Numbered from the stretch's first letter, positions 1-6,434 are shown. The stretch: DNA of 7,533 nucleotides from Halioxenophilus sp964342265 (GCA_964342265.1 CAYFFE010000141.1:1-7533), one strand, 5' to 3'. The notes: generated from the letters alone by a model not told the origin. Program-made: numbers and translations.

Positions 1-1002
1 GTGTTTCCGATGTTTCGCGCGAACACCATTTACGAAGGCGAGTACCTGTTGGGCACCTCCATCGCTCGACCGCTCATTACTAAGCGCATGATCGAAATCG
101 CCAACGAAACCGGAGCCGATGCCGTAGCCCACGGAGCCACGGGTAAAGGCAATGATCAGGTGCGCTTTGAGCTGGGTGCCTACGCTCTTAAGCCTGGCGT
201 TAAAGTGATTGCCCCTTGGCGCGAGTGGGATTTGACCTCGCGTGAAAAACTCATGGCGTACTGCGAATCTCATAATATTCCTGTGGACTTTGCCACCAAT
301 AAAAAGAAATCCCCTTACTCCATGGACGCCAACCTGCTGCACATTTCGTACGAAGGCGGCATGTTGGAAGACCCTTGGCTCGAAGCCGAAGCCGATATGT
401 GGCGCTGGTCGGTGGCACCCGAGCAAGCTCCGGATAAACCCACTTATATTGAGCTAACCTACGAAAAAGGCGATGTGGTTGCTATTGACGGCGAGCGCCT
501 ATCACCCGCCGAAGTATTGGCCAAGCTCAATAAATTGGGCGGCGACAATGGTATCGGTCGCTTGGATATCGTCGAAAACCGCTACGTGGGCATGAAATCC
601 CGTGGCTGTTACGAAACCCCGGGCGGCAATATTTTATTAAAAGCGCACCGTGCTATCGAATCCATTACCCTTGATCGCGAAGTGGCGCACTTAAAAGATG
701 AATTAATGCCGAAATACGCCGAGATTATTTACAACGGTTACTGGTGGAGCCCCGAGCGCAAAATGTTACAAGTGGCCATCGACGAATCTCAGCAAGTGGT
801 TAACGGCGATGTGCGCGTTAAATTGTACAAAGGTTTGGTAGAAGTGGTGGGACGTCGCTCAGCCGACAGTCTCTTCGACGAAAAAATCGCCACGTTCGAA
901 GACGATGCCGGTGCCTACGATCAAAAAGACGCCGAAGGCTTTATTAAACTCAATGCCTTGCGTATGCGTATTGCCGCCAGTAAAGGTCGATCAATGCTAT
1001 AA
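1..1002 (+). CDS. argG: argininosuccinate synthase, 5'-truncated by window edge
   Basis: Catalyses ATP-dependent condensation of citrulline and aspartate to argininosuccinate, the penultimate step of arginine synthesis, in the cytosol. The 333 visible residues read without interruption to a TAA stop and match the family closely. Fragment residues 44-57 (HGATGKGNDQVRFE) are the conserved substrate-binding segment, SPYSMD begins near residue 104, and GIGRLDIVENRYVGMKSRG lies near 184-202. The family is usually about 400 residues, so roughly 70 N-terminal residues, including the ATP-binding SGGLDTS loop, lie outside the window. The GTG at position 1 is therefore an internal valine codon (family motif ...VFPMFRAN), not a start. 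The C-terminus (NALRMRIAASKGR) is typical and complete. The gene has no functional link to the oxidase genes that follow and is separated from them by a hairpin and a 266-base spacer. Confidence 0.97.
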   Translation: MFPMFRANTIYEGEYLLGTSIARPLITKRMIEIANETGADAVAHGATGKGNDQVRFELGAYALKPGVKVIAPWREWDLTSREKLMAYCESHNIPVDFATNKKKSPYSMDANLLHISYEGGMLEDPWLEAEADMWRWSVAPEQAPDKPTYIELTYEKGDVVAIDGERLSPAEVLAKLNKLGGDNGIGRLDIVENRYVGMKSRGCYETPGGNILLKAHRAIESITLDREVAHLKDELMPKYAEIIYNGYWWSPERKMLQVAIDESQQVVNGDVRVKLYKGLVEVVGRRSADSLFDEKIATFEDDAGAYDQKDAEGFIKLNALRMRIAASKGRSML

Positions 1003-1008
1003 ATACAG

Positions 1009-1035
1009 CAGCACTTGGCGATGTGCCAAGTGCTG
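1009..1035 (+). terminator. hairpin after argG, possible weak intrinsic terminator
   Basis: Seven bases after the argG stop, an 11-bp perfect stem (1009-1019 with 1025-1035) encloses a five-base loop. The flanking bases could extend the stem if a 3-base bulge is allowed on the left side. The following bases (TATTGCTCC) hold no real T run, so it may end transcription poorly or protect the argG 3' end. The position supports separation of argG from the downstream operon. Confidence 0.5.
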
Positions 1036-1112
1036 TATTGCTCCATAGTTAAAATTAATAGGGTTTATACAGGTGTGCCAATCCCTTGAAAACAAAGGTA
1101 ACCTATAGGCCC

Positions 1113-1126
1113 TTGATTAGAGTCAA
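1113..1126 (+). promoter_or_regulatory. FNR/ANR box upstream of ccoN
   Basis: TTGAT-TAGA-GTCAA matches the FNR/ANR consensus TTGAT-N4-ATCAA at 9 of 10 positions. Its centre (1119.5) lies about 41 bp before the start site predicted from the -10-like element at 1148-1153, which is the usual spacing for class II FNR activation. FNR-family control of ccoNOQP is well established in proteobacteria, so the operon is probably induced at low oxygen. The regulator gene itself is not in this window. Confidence 0.8.
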
Positions 1127-1147
1127 GCGGAATAACTCCCCATTGAT

Positions 1148-1153
1148 TAACAT
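1148..1153 (+). promoter_or_regulatory. candidate -10 element of the ccoN promoter
   Basis: TAACAT matches the sigma70 -10 consensus TATAAT at four of six positions and sits at the distance expected from the FNR box. It would start transcription near 1160 and give a leader of about 108 bases before the ccoN ATG. There is no good -35 hexamer, which is normal when FNR occupies that place. The exact start is inferred, not shown. Confidence 0.4.
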
Positions 1154-1268
1154 CGCCCGCGTTTAGCTTTATAACCAGTAGTTGCTAAAATTCCACTTGC
1201 TGGCGATTAACATTGGATTTCCGCCTTCCTGGTTTCTGCAATTCTTAAAAACTTTTGGGACATTACTT

Positions 1269-2726
1269 ATGAGTAGTCATCCTGTAGCAGGGGAACAGCC
1301 AGCATACGATTTAAAAGTCGTTCGCCAGTTCTCCGTTATGACCGTGATTTGGGGTGTGGTCGGCATGGCCGTTGGCGTGCTCATTGCCGCACAGTTGGTT
1401 TGGCCAGAGCTCAACAATCTCTTGCAGCCGTATTCCCACTTTGGCCGATTGCGACCGCTGCATACCAATGCCGTAATTTTTGCCTTTGGTGGCTGTGCAT
1501 TGTTTGCCACATCGTATTACGTGGTGCAGCGAACCTGTCAGGCTAAGTTGTTTGGTGGGCCCCTAGTACCTTTTACGTTTTGGGGTTGGCAGGCGGTTAT
1601 TGTGTTGGCTGCCATCACGCTACCGCAGGGCATGACCTCGGCCAAAGAATACGCCGAGTTGGAATGGCCCATCGATATCTTAATTGCTTTGGTTTGGGTG
1701 TCTTACGCCATCGTCTTTTTTGGCACTATTGCCAAACGTAAAACATCGCATATTTATGTTGCTAACTGGTTCTACGGCGCATTTATTATCACCATCGCCA
1801 TTTTGCACATTGTTAACAGTGCGTTTGTGCCGGTGAGTTTAACCAAATCTTATTCGGCCTACTCCGGTGCCATGGATGCCATGGTGCAGTGGTGGTACGG
1901 CCACAATGCGGTAGGCTTCTTCTTAACCGCAGGCTTTTTGGGCATGATGTATTACTTCGTTCCCAAGCAAGCCGGTCGCCCGGTTTACTCTTACCAGCTT
2001 TCCATCGTTCACTTCTGGGCTTTGATTTCCATCTACATTTGGGCCGGTGCTCACCATTTGCATTACTCCGCGTTGCCCGATTGGGCGCAGAGCTTGGGTA
2101 TGGTGATGTCTCTTATTCTATTGGCGCCTTCCTGGGGCGGTATGATCAACGGCATCATGACCTTATCCGGTGCTTGGCATAAATTGCGTACCGATCCAAC
2201 TTTGCGCTTCTTGGTGGTGTCTTTGTCGTTCTATGGCATGTCCACCTTCGAAGGGCCAATGATGTCCATCAAAACGGTTAACGCGCTTTCCCACGATACG
2301 GACTGGACCATTGGTCACGTGCACTCCGGCGCTTTGGGTTGGGTGGCGATGATTTCCATTGGTGCCATTTATCACCTGTTACCGGTGCTGTTTAACCGCA
2401 AAGAAATGTGGAGTGTTAAGTTAATCAATACCCACTTCTGGTTGGCGACGGTGGGCACGGTACTGTACATCGCGTCAATGTGGGTGAACGGTATTACTCA
2501 GGGCCTAATGTGGCGCGCCTTTAATGCCGACGGAACACTGACCTACAACTTTGTTGAATCCGTAGAAGCCAGTTACCCAGGTTATATCGTACGTGTTATT
2601 GGTGGTGCGCTATTCCTGGTGGGTATGTTGCTGATGACCTACAACATGTTCCGCACCATTTCTGCGGCGGAGCGCGAAGCGGATCAGCAAGAGTCCGAGC
2701 CCGCGGGCGAAACCCAAACGGCTTGA
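1269..2726 (+). CDS. ccoN: cbb3-type cytochrome c oxidase subunit I (CcoN)
   Basis: Catalytic subunit of the high-affinity terminal oxidase in the inner membrane. It reduces oxygen to water at a heme b3-CuB centre and pumps protons. The product is 485 residues, about the family length, with roughly twelve hydrophobic segments. All key ligands are visible: H65 (RPLHTNAV) and H352 for low-spin heme b, H350 for heme b3 (GHVHSG), H212 (WWYGHNAV), H262 and H263 (GAHHLHY) for CuB, and Y256, the tyrosine that in this family is cross-linked to the CuB histidine. The C-terminal WVNGITQGLMWRAF stretch is typical of CcoN. I chose the ATG at 1269, preceded by GGGA eight bases upstream and giving MSSHPVAG. 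The frame stays open back to a TTG at 1182, but those 29 residues are not CcoN-like and lie in the leader. First gene of ccoNOQP, behind an FNR-type promoter. Confidence 0.97.
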   Translation: MSSHPVAGEQPAYDLKVVRQFSVMTVIWGVVGMAVGVLIAAQLVWPELNNLLQPYSHFGRLRPLHTNAVIFAFGGCALFATSYYVVQRTCQAKLFGGPLVPFTFWGWQAVIVLAAITLPQGMTSAKEYAELEWPIDILIALVWVSYAIVFFGTIAKRKTSHIYVANWFYGAFIITIAILHIVNSAFVPVSLTKSYSAYSGAMDAMVQWWYGHNAVGFFLTAGFLGMMYYFVPKQAGRPVYSYQLSIVHFWALISIYIWAGAHHLHYSALPDWAQSLGMVMSLILLAPSWGGMINGIMTLSGAWHKLRTDPTLRFLVVSLSFYGMSTFEGPMMSIKTVNALSHDTDWTIGHVHSGALGWVAMISIGAIYHLLPVLFNRKEMWSVKLINTHFWLATVGTVLYIASMWVNGITQGLMWRAFNADGTLTYNFVESVEASYPGYIVRVIGGALFLVGMLLMTYNMFRTISAAEREADQQESEPAGETQTA

Positions 2727-2728
2727 TT

Positions 2729-2734
2729 GAGGAG
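2729..2734 (+). promoter_or_regulatory. ribosome binding site fixing the GTG start of ccoO
   Basis: GAGGAG lies eight bases before the GTG at 2743, directly after the ccoN stop. It supports GTG as the start and indicates efficient translation within the polycistronic message. Confidence 0.8.
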
Positions 2735-2742
2735 AATGCCCT

Positions 2743-3354
2743 GTGAAAAATCATGACATAGTAGAAAAGAATATCGTCCTGATGATTGTGCTGGTGGTGG
2801 TTGCCATCAGCTTTGGTGGCCTAGTAGAAATCGTGCCGCAGTTCTTTTTAAAAGAAACCACCGAGCCTGTGGCGGGTTTAAAACCTTTACCGGCCGTTGA
2901 GTTGGAAGGCCGCGATATATACATCCGCGAAGGTTGCCATGTGTGCCACACGCAGATGGTTCGGCCGTTGCGCGCTGAAGTGGAGCGTTACGGTCACTAC
3001 TCGGTGGCGGGTGAGTCGGTTTACGAGCATCCATTCCTGTGGGGTTCTAAGCGCACGGGTCCCGACTTGGCGCGAGTCGGTGGTCGTTACTCCGATGACT
3101 GGCACAAAGCTCACATGTACAACCCGCGCAACGTGGTTCCGGAATCCAATATGCCAGCTTTCCCCTGGTTGTTCGATAAAGAGCTCGACGGCAAGCATAC
3201 TGCGGCAAAAATGAAAGCTCTGCGCACAGTGGGTGTGCCCTATACCGACGAAGATATTGCCGGTGCCAAAGAGGCCGTTGAAGGTGTAACTGAAATCGAT
3301 GCATTGGTGGCCTACCTTCAACAGTTGGGTACTTTGTTGCAGCAAAAACGTTAA
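2743..3354 (+). CDS. ccoO: cbb3-type cytochrome c oxidase subunit II, mono-heme cytochrome c (CcoO)
   Basis: Membrane-anchored c-type cytochrome that carries electrons within the oxidase to the hemes of CcoN. The 203-residue product has one N-terminal membrane segment (about residues 10-31) serving as an uncleaved anchor, then a periplasmic cytochrome domain. The heme attachment motif CHVCH is at 65-69, followed by QMVRPLRAEVERYGHYS, a stretch typical of CcoO. The probable axial methionine is M137 in PESNMPAFPWL. Length is usual for the family. It starts with GTG 16 bases after the ccoN stop, behind a strong GAGGAG site, so it is part of the same transcript. Heme attachment would need the cytochrome c maturation system, which is not in the window. 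Confidence 0.97.
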   Translation: MKNHDIVEKNIVLMIVLVVVAISFGGLVEIVPQFFLKETTEPVAGLKPLPAVELEGRDIYIREGCHVCHTQMVRPLRAEVERYGHYSVAGESVYEHPFLWGSKRTGPDLARVGGRYSDDWHKAHMYNPRNVVPESNMPAFPWLFDKELDGKHTAAKMKALRTVGVPYTDEDIAGAKEAVEGVTEIDALVAYLQQLGTLLQQKR

Positions 3355-3366
3355 TCAACTCTCGCT

Positions 3367-3373
3367 GGAGGGG
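3367..3373 (+). promoter_or_regulatory. strong ribosome binding site of ccoQ
   Basis: GGAGGGG ends eight bases before the ATG at 3382. It is the strongest Shine-Dalgarno-like match in the operon and confirms that this short gene is translated. Confidence 0.75.
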
Positions 3374-3381
3374 TTTGGATT

Positions 3382-3624
3382 ATGGAATCGGAATTACTGA
3401 ATAACCTGCGCAGCTTTTCCACGATTTTGGTGATGATTGCGTTCGCTGGTATCTGTTGGTGGGCGTTTTCGCCCAGCCGAAAAGCCAAGTTTGATGAAGC
3501 GGCCAACTTGCCATTTTCCGATGATGACCAACTAAAACCCAACGATTCCCAGCGTCAACCGCATAACGCTTTGAACAATACCGGTGAGCCTGATACCGGA
3601 GATAAGGGGCAAGAAAAATCATGA
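3382..3624 (+). CDS. ccoQ: cbb3-type cytochrome c oxidase small subunit (CcoQ/FixQ)
   Basis: Small membrane protein that in other bacteria stabilises the cbb3 complex and the association of CcoP with the core. The 80-residue product has one membrane segment (about residues 13-29, containing the aromatic ICWWAF) followed by SPSRKAKFDEAANLPFSDDD, the typical CcoQ pattern of membrane helix, basic patch and acidic FDEAA..PF..DD motif. Known CcoQ proteins are usually nearer 50-65 residues. Here residues after about 50 form an extra polar tail rich in N, Q, D and G. It sits between ccoO and ccoP, behind a strong ribosome binding site, and its TGA overlaps the ccoP ATG, so the two are translationally coupled. 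Identity rests on the motif and the position. Confidence 0.92.
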   Translation: MESELLNNLRSFSTILVMIAFAGICWWAFSPSRKAKFDEAANLPFSDDDQLKPNDSQRQPHNALNNTGEPDTGDKGQEKS

Positions 3625-4520
3625 GTATTTTCTGGAATGTTTGGATCATCGGATTAACGGTGATCAACCTAGCACTGGTTTTATGGGTGTTAATGGCAAA
3701 CCGCAAAGTGGCGGCGCGCGACGATGCCGAACCAGAGAACAAAACCACCGGTCACAGCTACGATGGCATTGAAGAGTACGATAACCCACTGCCCAAGTGG
3801 TGGTTTCAGATGTTCATCGGCACGTTTATTTTTGCGATAATTTACTTAGCGTTGTATCCCGGTTTAGGTTCTTTTAAGGGCTTTTTGGGCTGGACGTCGG
3901 TCAATCAATTGGAGCGTGAACAAGCCAAAGCACAGGAGTCCTATAAGGAATCGTTTGGTGTGTTCAGCAAAATGTCCATCGAGGAATTGGCTCAAGATCC
4001 CAAGGCCTACAAAATGGGCACACGCTTGTTTGCCAACAACTGTGCGGTGTGCCACGGTGCAGATGCCGGCGGTAACTTTGGTTTCCCCAATCTAACCGAT
4101 AACGACTGGCTGTACGGCGGCACTCCCGAGGCCATTAAAGCGTCAATTGCCAACGGTCGAGTCGCCGCTATGCCGGCCTGGAAGGATATTTTGGGTGAGG
4201 AAAAAATCGCTCAAGTTGCTCAATATGTGTTGAGTTTGTCGGGCAATGCTGAAGATCAGGCAGCAGCCGAGGCCGGGGCACCCATCTACGCACAAAATTG
4301 CGCGGCCTGCCACGGCGCGGATGGTAAAGGCATGCACGCCACCGGCGCGCCCAACCTGACCGATGATATCTGGCTTTACGGGCGCGATGCGGCCGGTATT
4401 CGACAAACGCTTCGCAATGGCCGTGCCGGGGTAATGCCGGCCCAGAGCGATAAAATTCGTGAAGACAAAATCCATATCTTAACGGCGTACGTTTACGGCT
4501 TGTCGCAAGACTTCCAGTAA
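3621..4520 (+). CDS. ccoP: cbb3-type cytochrome c oxidase subunit III, di-heme cytochrome c (CcoP)
   Basis: Di-heme c-type cytochrome that accepts electrons from soluble or membrane donors and passes them to CcoO. The 299-residue product has two N-terminal membrane segments (about 5-26 and 61-80) joined by a linker with HSYDGIEEYDNPLPKWW, a hallmark of CcoP. Two periplasmic cytochrome domains follow: CAVCH at 141-145 with probable ligand M184 (AAMPAW), and CAACH at 227-231 with probable ligand M272 (GVMPA). The domains look like tandem copies, each with an NLTD..WLYG stretch. Length is normal. The ATG overlaps the ccoQ stop (ATGA), with AAGGGG at 3604-3609 inside ccoQ as a likely ribosome binding site. 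It is the last gene of the structural operon and is followed by a strong terminator. Confidence 0.97.
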   Translation: MSIFWNVWIIGLTVINLALVLWVLMANRKVAARDDAEPENKTTGHSYDGIEEYDNPLPKWWFQMFIGTFIFAIIYLALYPGLGSFKGFLGWTSVNQLEREQAKAQESYKESFGVFSKMSIEELAQDPKAYKMGTRLFANNCAVCHGADAGGNFGFPNLTDNDWLYGGTPEAIKASIANGRVAAMPAWKDILGEEKIAQVAQYVLSLSGNAEDQAAAEAGAPIYAQNCAACHGADGKGMHATGAPNLTDDIWLYGRDAAGIRQTLRNGRAGVMPAQSDKIREDKIHILTAYVYGLSQDFQ

Positions 4521-4552
4521 TTACGTCGCAGCTTATTGCCTATAAAAATAAT

Positions 4553-4590
4553 AAAGGGCTGCAGCTACCGATAGCTGTGGCCCTTTTTTT
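4553..4590 (+). terminator. strong intrinsic terminator after ccoP
   Basis: A 15-bp stem (4553-4567 with 4572-4586) containing two G-U wobbles closes on a four-base loop (CCGA) and runs into seven T residues (4584-4590). It begins 33 bases after the ccoP stop. This is a textbook Rho-independent terminator and separates ccoNOQP from ccoG. The A-rich left arm could also work on the opposite strand, but no gene converges here. Confidence 0.9.
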
Positions 4591-4665
4591 GGCTCTTATT
4601 TTGGGCCAAAACTGCGCGCTGCTTGAGCTAGGCTAAATAGTTTGCTGATTTCTTACTTTAGAATA

Positions 4666-4692
4666 TTGCGAATTAATAGCGCCAACTACAAT
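4666..4692 (+). promoter_or_regulatory. weak candidate promoter for ccoG
   Basis: In the spacer between the ccoP terminator and ccoG the best sigma70-like pair I see is TTGCGA (4666-4671) and TACAAT (4687-4692), with a short 15-base spacing. The -10 part matches at five of six positions and the -35 at four. ccoG needs some promoter after the terminator, but this one is only a candidate. I see no TTGAT/ATCAA FNR-type site in this spacer. Confidence 0.25.
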
Positions 4693-4760
4693 GAAATCAT
4701 CAGCAGGCTAATGCAGGGACTCCCGTTGAAGGCAAAATAAGGACGCCAGCGCCTGTCTTG

Positions 4761-4768
4761 GAAGAAGG
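4761..4768 (+). promoter_or_regulatory. ribosome binding site fixing the GTG start of ccoG
   Basis: GAAGAAGG ends nine bases before the GTG at 4778. No ATG in frame offers a better start, and the resulting N-terminus has normal family length before the conserved KIYVRKTDGFF stretch. Confidence 0.65.
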
Positions 4769-4777
4769 TAATTTGCC

Positions 4778-6214
4778 GTGGTAGACAAAATTCCAGTTAC
4801 AGAAGAAACCGAAAAAGACGGTGTGGTACACACTAACCTGTATCAGGCCGCCAATAAAATTTACGTACGCAAAACCGACGGTTTTTTTCAAAACATTCGC
4901 CGCTATACCGGTATTCCCTTATTACTCGGCTTTGTATTGTTGCCCTGGTTTACCATCGAAGGCCGCCCGGCCATGTTATTCGATTTACCCGAGCGCAAAT
5001 TTCATATTTTATGGACCACCTTCTGGCCGCAGGACGGCATGCTCCTGGCCTGGTTGTTAATTATTGCTGCCTTTACGCTGTTTACCGTTACGGTTTTAGT
5101 GGGGCGAGTTTGGTGTGGGTTTACCTGCCCGCAAACCGTATGGACGCTTATGTACATTTGGGCTGAGCGCATTTTCGAAGGTGATCGCAACAAACGTATC
5201 AAGCTTGATAAACAACCTTGGAATACCGAAAAACTGCTGCGTAAAACCGGTAAACACAGTACTTGGCTATTGATCGCTTTCGTTACTGGCGTAACGTTTA
5301 TCGGTTATTTCATGCCTATTCGCGAATTGTTAATGGGCTTTGTGCCGGTTATTGGCGAAGACGGTTTTGTGCATTGGAATATTAATCCTACAGCCGCTTT
5401 CTGGACGTTTTTCTTTGCCGGTATGACCTATTTAAATGCCGGATGGATGCGCGAGCAAGTGTGTAAGTTTATGTGCCCTTATGCGCGTTTTCAGTCGGTT
5501 ATGTACGATAAGGAAACCCTGGCGGTGCATTACGACAGTGCCAGAGGCGAAGCGCGCGGCCCGCGCAAAGTTAATGAAGACTACAAAGCCAACGGCAAGG
5601 GCGATTGCATCGATTGCTCCTGGTGTGTGCAGGTTTGTCCGGTAGATATCGATATTCGCGATGGCCTGCAATACGAGTGCATCAACTGCGGTTTGTGTGT
5701 GGATGCCTGTAACAGCGTAATGGACAAAATGGGCTACGAGCGAGGCCTGATTCGTTTTACTTCGCAAGATGCTCTAGAAACCGGCCACACTCGGTTTTTC
5801 CGGCCGCGGTTATACGGCTACTGCTTTGCCGTAATTGCCATGTTATCGGCTTTTACCTATGCCATTACCGGGCGCGAACCTTTATCGGTGGATGTGGTGC
5901 GTGATCGCGGTGCGCGTATGTACCGAGTGAGTGGCGATGATATCGTTAACGTGTACACCGTTAAAATTAACAATATGGATCGACAAGACCATCGTTACGA
6001 TGTGGATGTGCGCGGCGAAGGCGACTACGAAATTTCCTATCGACCGGTGTATTTGGAAGAAGGTGAAATCTTTACCGTGCCCATTCGTATAAAAATTCCT
6101 CGCTCGGAAATTACTTCCGAAAAAAGTGAGGTGTTCATTACGGTAACGGCCAAAGACGACGACAAAATCACTGCCGAACAAAAAACCTCGTTTATCGGCC
6201 CGTCGCCAGAGTAG
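4778..6214 (+). CDS. ccoG: cytochrome c oxidase accessory protein CcoG (FixG/RdxA), membrane ferredoxin
   Basis: Integral membrane iron-sulfur protein needed for cbb3 oxidase assembly in many bacteria. Work on the family links it to reduction of Cu(II) to Cu(I) for the copper supply. The 478-residue product opens with the hallmark KIYVRKTDGFFQNIRRY (27-43). Five membrane segments fall near 44-59, 87-109, 161-180, 206-223 and 346-364. Paired cysteine motifs C113/C117 (CGFTCPQ) and C229/C233 (CKFMCPY) lie at membrane edges and may bind metal. Two ferredoxin clusters follow: C277, C280, C283, C287 and C301, C304, C307, C311. The last of these is followed by N rather than P. The C-terminal part from about 365 is the periplasmic, Ig-like FixG domain. 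Length is normal. It stands alone between a terminator upstream and a hairpin downstream, unlike a simple ccoGHIS operon. Confidence 0.96.
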   Translation: MVDKIPVTEETEKDGVVHTNLYQAANKIYVRKTDGFFQNIRRYTGIPLLLGFVLLPWFTIEGRPAMLFDLPERKFHILWTTFWPQDGMLLAWLLIIAAFTLFTVTVLVGRVWCGFTCPQTVWTLMYIWAERIFEGDRNKRIKLDKQPWNTEKLLRKTGKHSTWLLIAFVTGVTFIGYFMPIRELLMGFVPVIGEDGFVHWNINPTAAFWTFFFAGMTYLNAGWMREQVCKFMCPYARFQSVMYDKETLAVHYDSARGEARGPRKVNEDYKANGKGDCIDCSWCVQVCPVDIDIRDGLQYECINCGLCVDACNSVMDKMGYERGLIRFTSQDALETGHTRFFRPRLYGYCFAVIAMLSAFTYAITGREPLSVDVVRDRGARMYRVSGDDIVNVYTVKINNMDRQDHRYDVDVRGEGDYEISYRPVYLEEGEIFTVPIRIKIPRSEITSEKSEVFITVTAKDDDKITAEQKTSFIGPSPE

Positions 6215-6262
6215 TGTTTAAATCCCTGGAGTCGTTTTCCCAATAGTGATCGACGTAAACTG

Positions 6263-6293
6263 CCCCGCACCGGAAATATAAATCGGTGCGGGG
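6263..6293 (+). terminator. GC-rich hairpin between ccoG and ccoH, possible terminator
   Basis: A perfect 10-bp, GC-rich stem (6263-6272 with 6284-6293) surrounds an 11-base A/T-rich loop, 48 bases after the ccoG stop. Only TCTTT follows, so the T tract is weak. It could terminate part of the ccoG transcription or stabilise the ccoG 3' end. The separate promoter just downstream makes partial termination plausible. Confidence 0.5.
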
Positions 6294-6335
6294 TCTTTGC
6301 TGCCTTTCAATACTTGTCCATCGGTCGCTCTGTTA

Positions 6336-6364
6336 TTGAGATTGCTCGATGTTTGTATTGTAAT
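6336..6364 (+). promoter_or_regulatory. sigma70-type promoter for ccoH-ccoI
   Basis: TTGAGA (6336-6341) and TGTAAT (6359-6364) each match the sigma70 consensus hexamers at five of six positions, with the optimal 17-base spacing. Transcription would start near 6371 and leave a leader of about 64 bases before ccoH. No FNR-type TTGAT/ATCAA site was seen near it, so expression may be largely constitutive. This is the best conventional promoter in the window, but it is a pattern match only. Confidence 0.5.
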
Positions 6365-6424
6365 AGAGCGCTTTTTCCCGGCCCGAATGGCTGAAAACCT
6401 GGCTGAATGTGCGGCTTAAAATTT

Positions 6425-6428
6425 GGAG
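6425..6428 (+). promoter_or_regulatory. ribosome binding site fixing the GTG start of ccoH
   Basis: GGAG lies six bases before the GTG at 6435. The start gives an N-terminus (MTEEQVSKPWYREFW) that aligns with the short cytoplasmic lead of FixH-family proteins. Confidence 0.65.
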
Positions 6429-6434
6429 TAACGA

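Larger units (their letters stand above)
4591..4777. other. ccoP-ccoG intergenic spacer
   Basis: After the terminator this spacer holds an ungapped 13-base palindrome (4599-4611, TTTTGG-G-CCAAAA), a weak promoter candidate, and a long-range inverted repeat (4642-4652 with 4693-4705, one 3-base bulge). I see no tRNA, conserved RNA structure or credible gene in it. Confidence 0.6.

Noticed and set aside
1..3. GTG at the window edge as an argG start
   Set aside because: It encodes the internal valine of the conserved VFPMFRAN segment, and the N-terminal ATP-binding part is simply outside the window.
1182..1268. In-frame TTG extension adding 29 residues to CcoN
   Set aside because: There is no ribosome binding site, the residues do not resemble CcoN, and the stretch is promoter leader. 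The ATG at 1269 gives the normal family length.
2887..3345. 152-codon open frame on the - strand inside ccoO
   Set aside because: It lies wholly antisense to a well-supported cytochrome gene, has no family resemblance and no promoter or ribosome binding site that I could see.
3380..3748. 122-codon open frame on the - strand across ccoQ and ccoP
   Set aside because: It is antisense to two coupled genes with clear motifs, and its translation shows no recognisable domain.
4691..4740. Two tiny overlapping frames (6 and 9 codons, joined by TAATG) upstream of ccoG, possible leader peptides
   Set aside because: Neither has a convincing ribosome binding site, the first overlaps the candidate -10, and the codons show no regulatory pattern such as runs of one amino acid.
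5432..5767. 111-codon open frame on the - strand inside ccoG
   Set aside because: It lies opposite the ferredoxin region, whose cysteine pattern proves the + strand frame. The antisense frame has no independent support.
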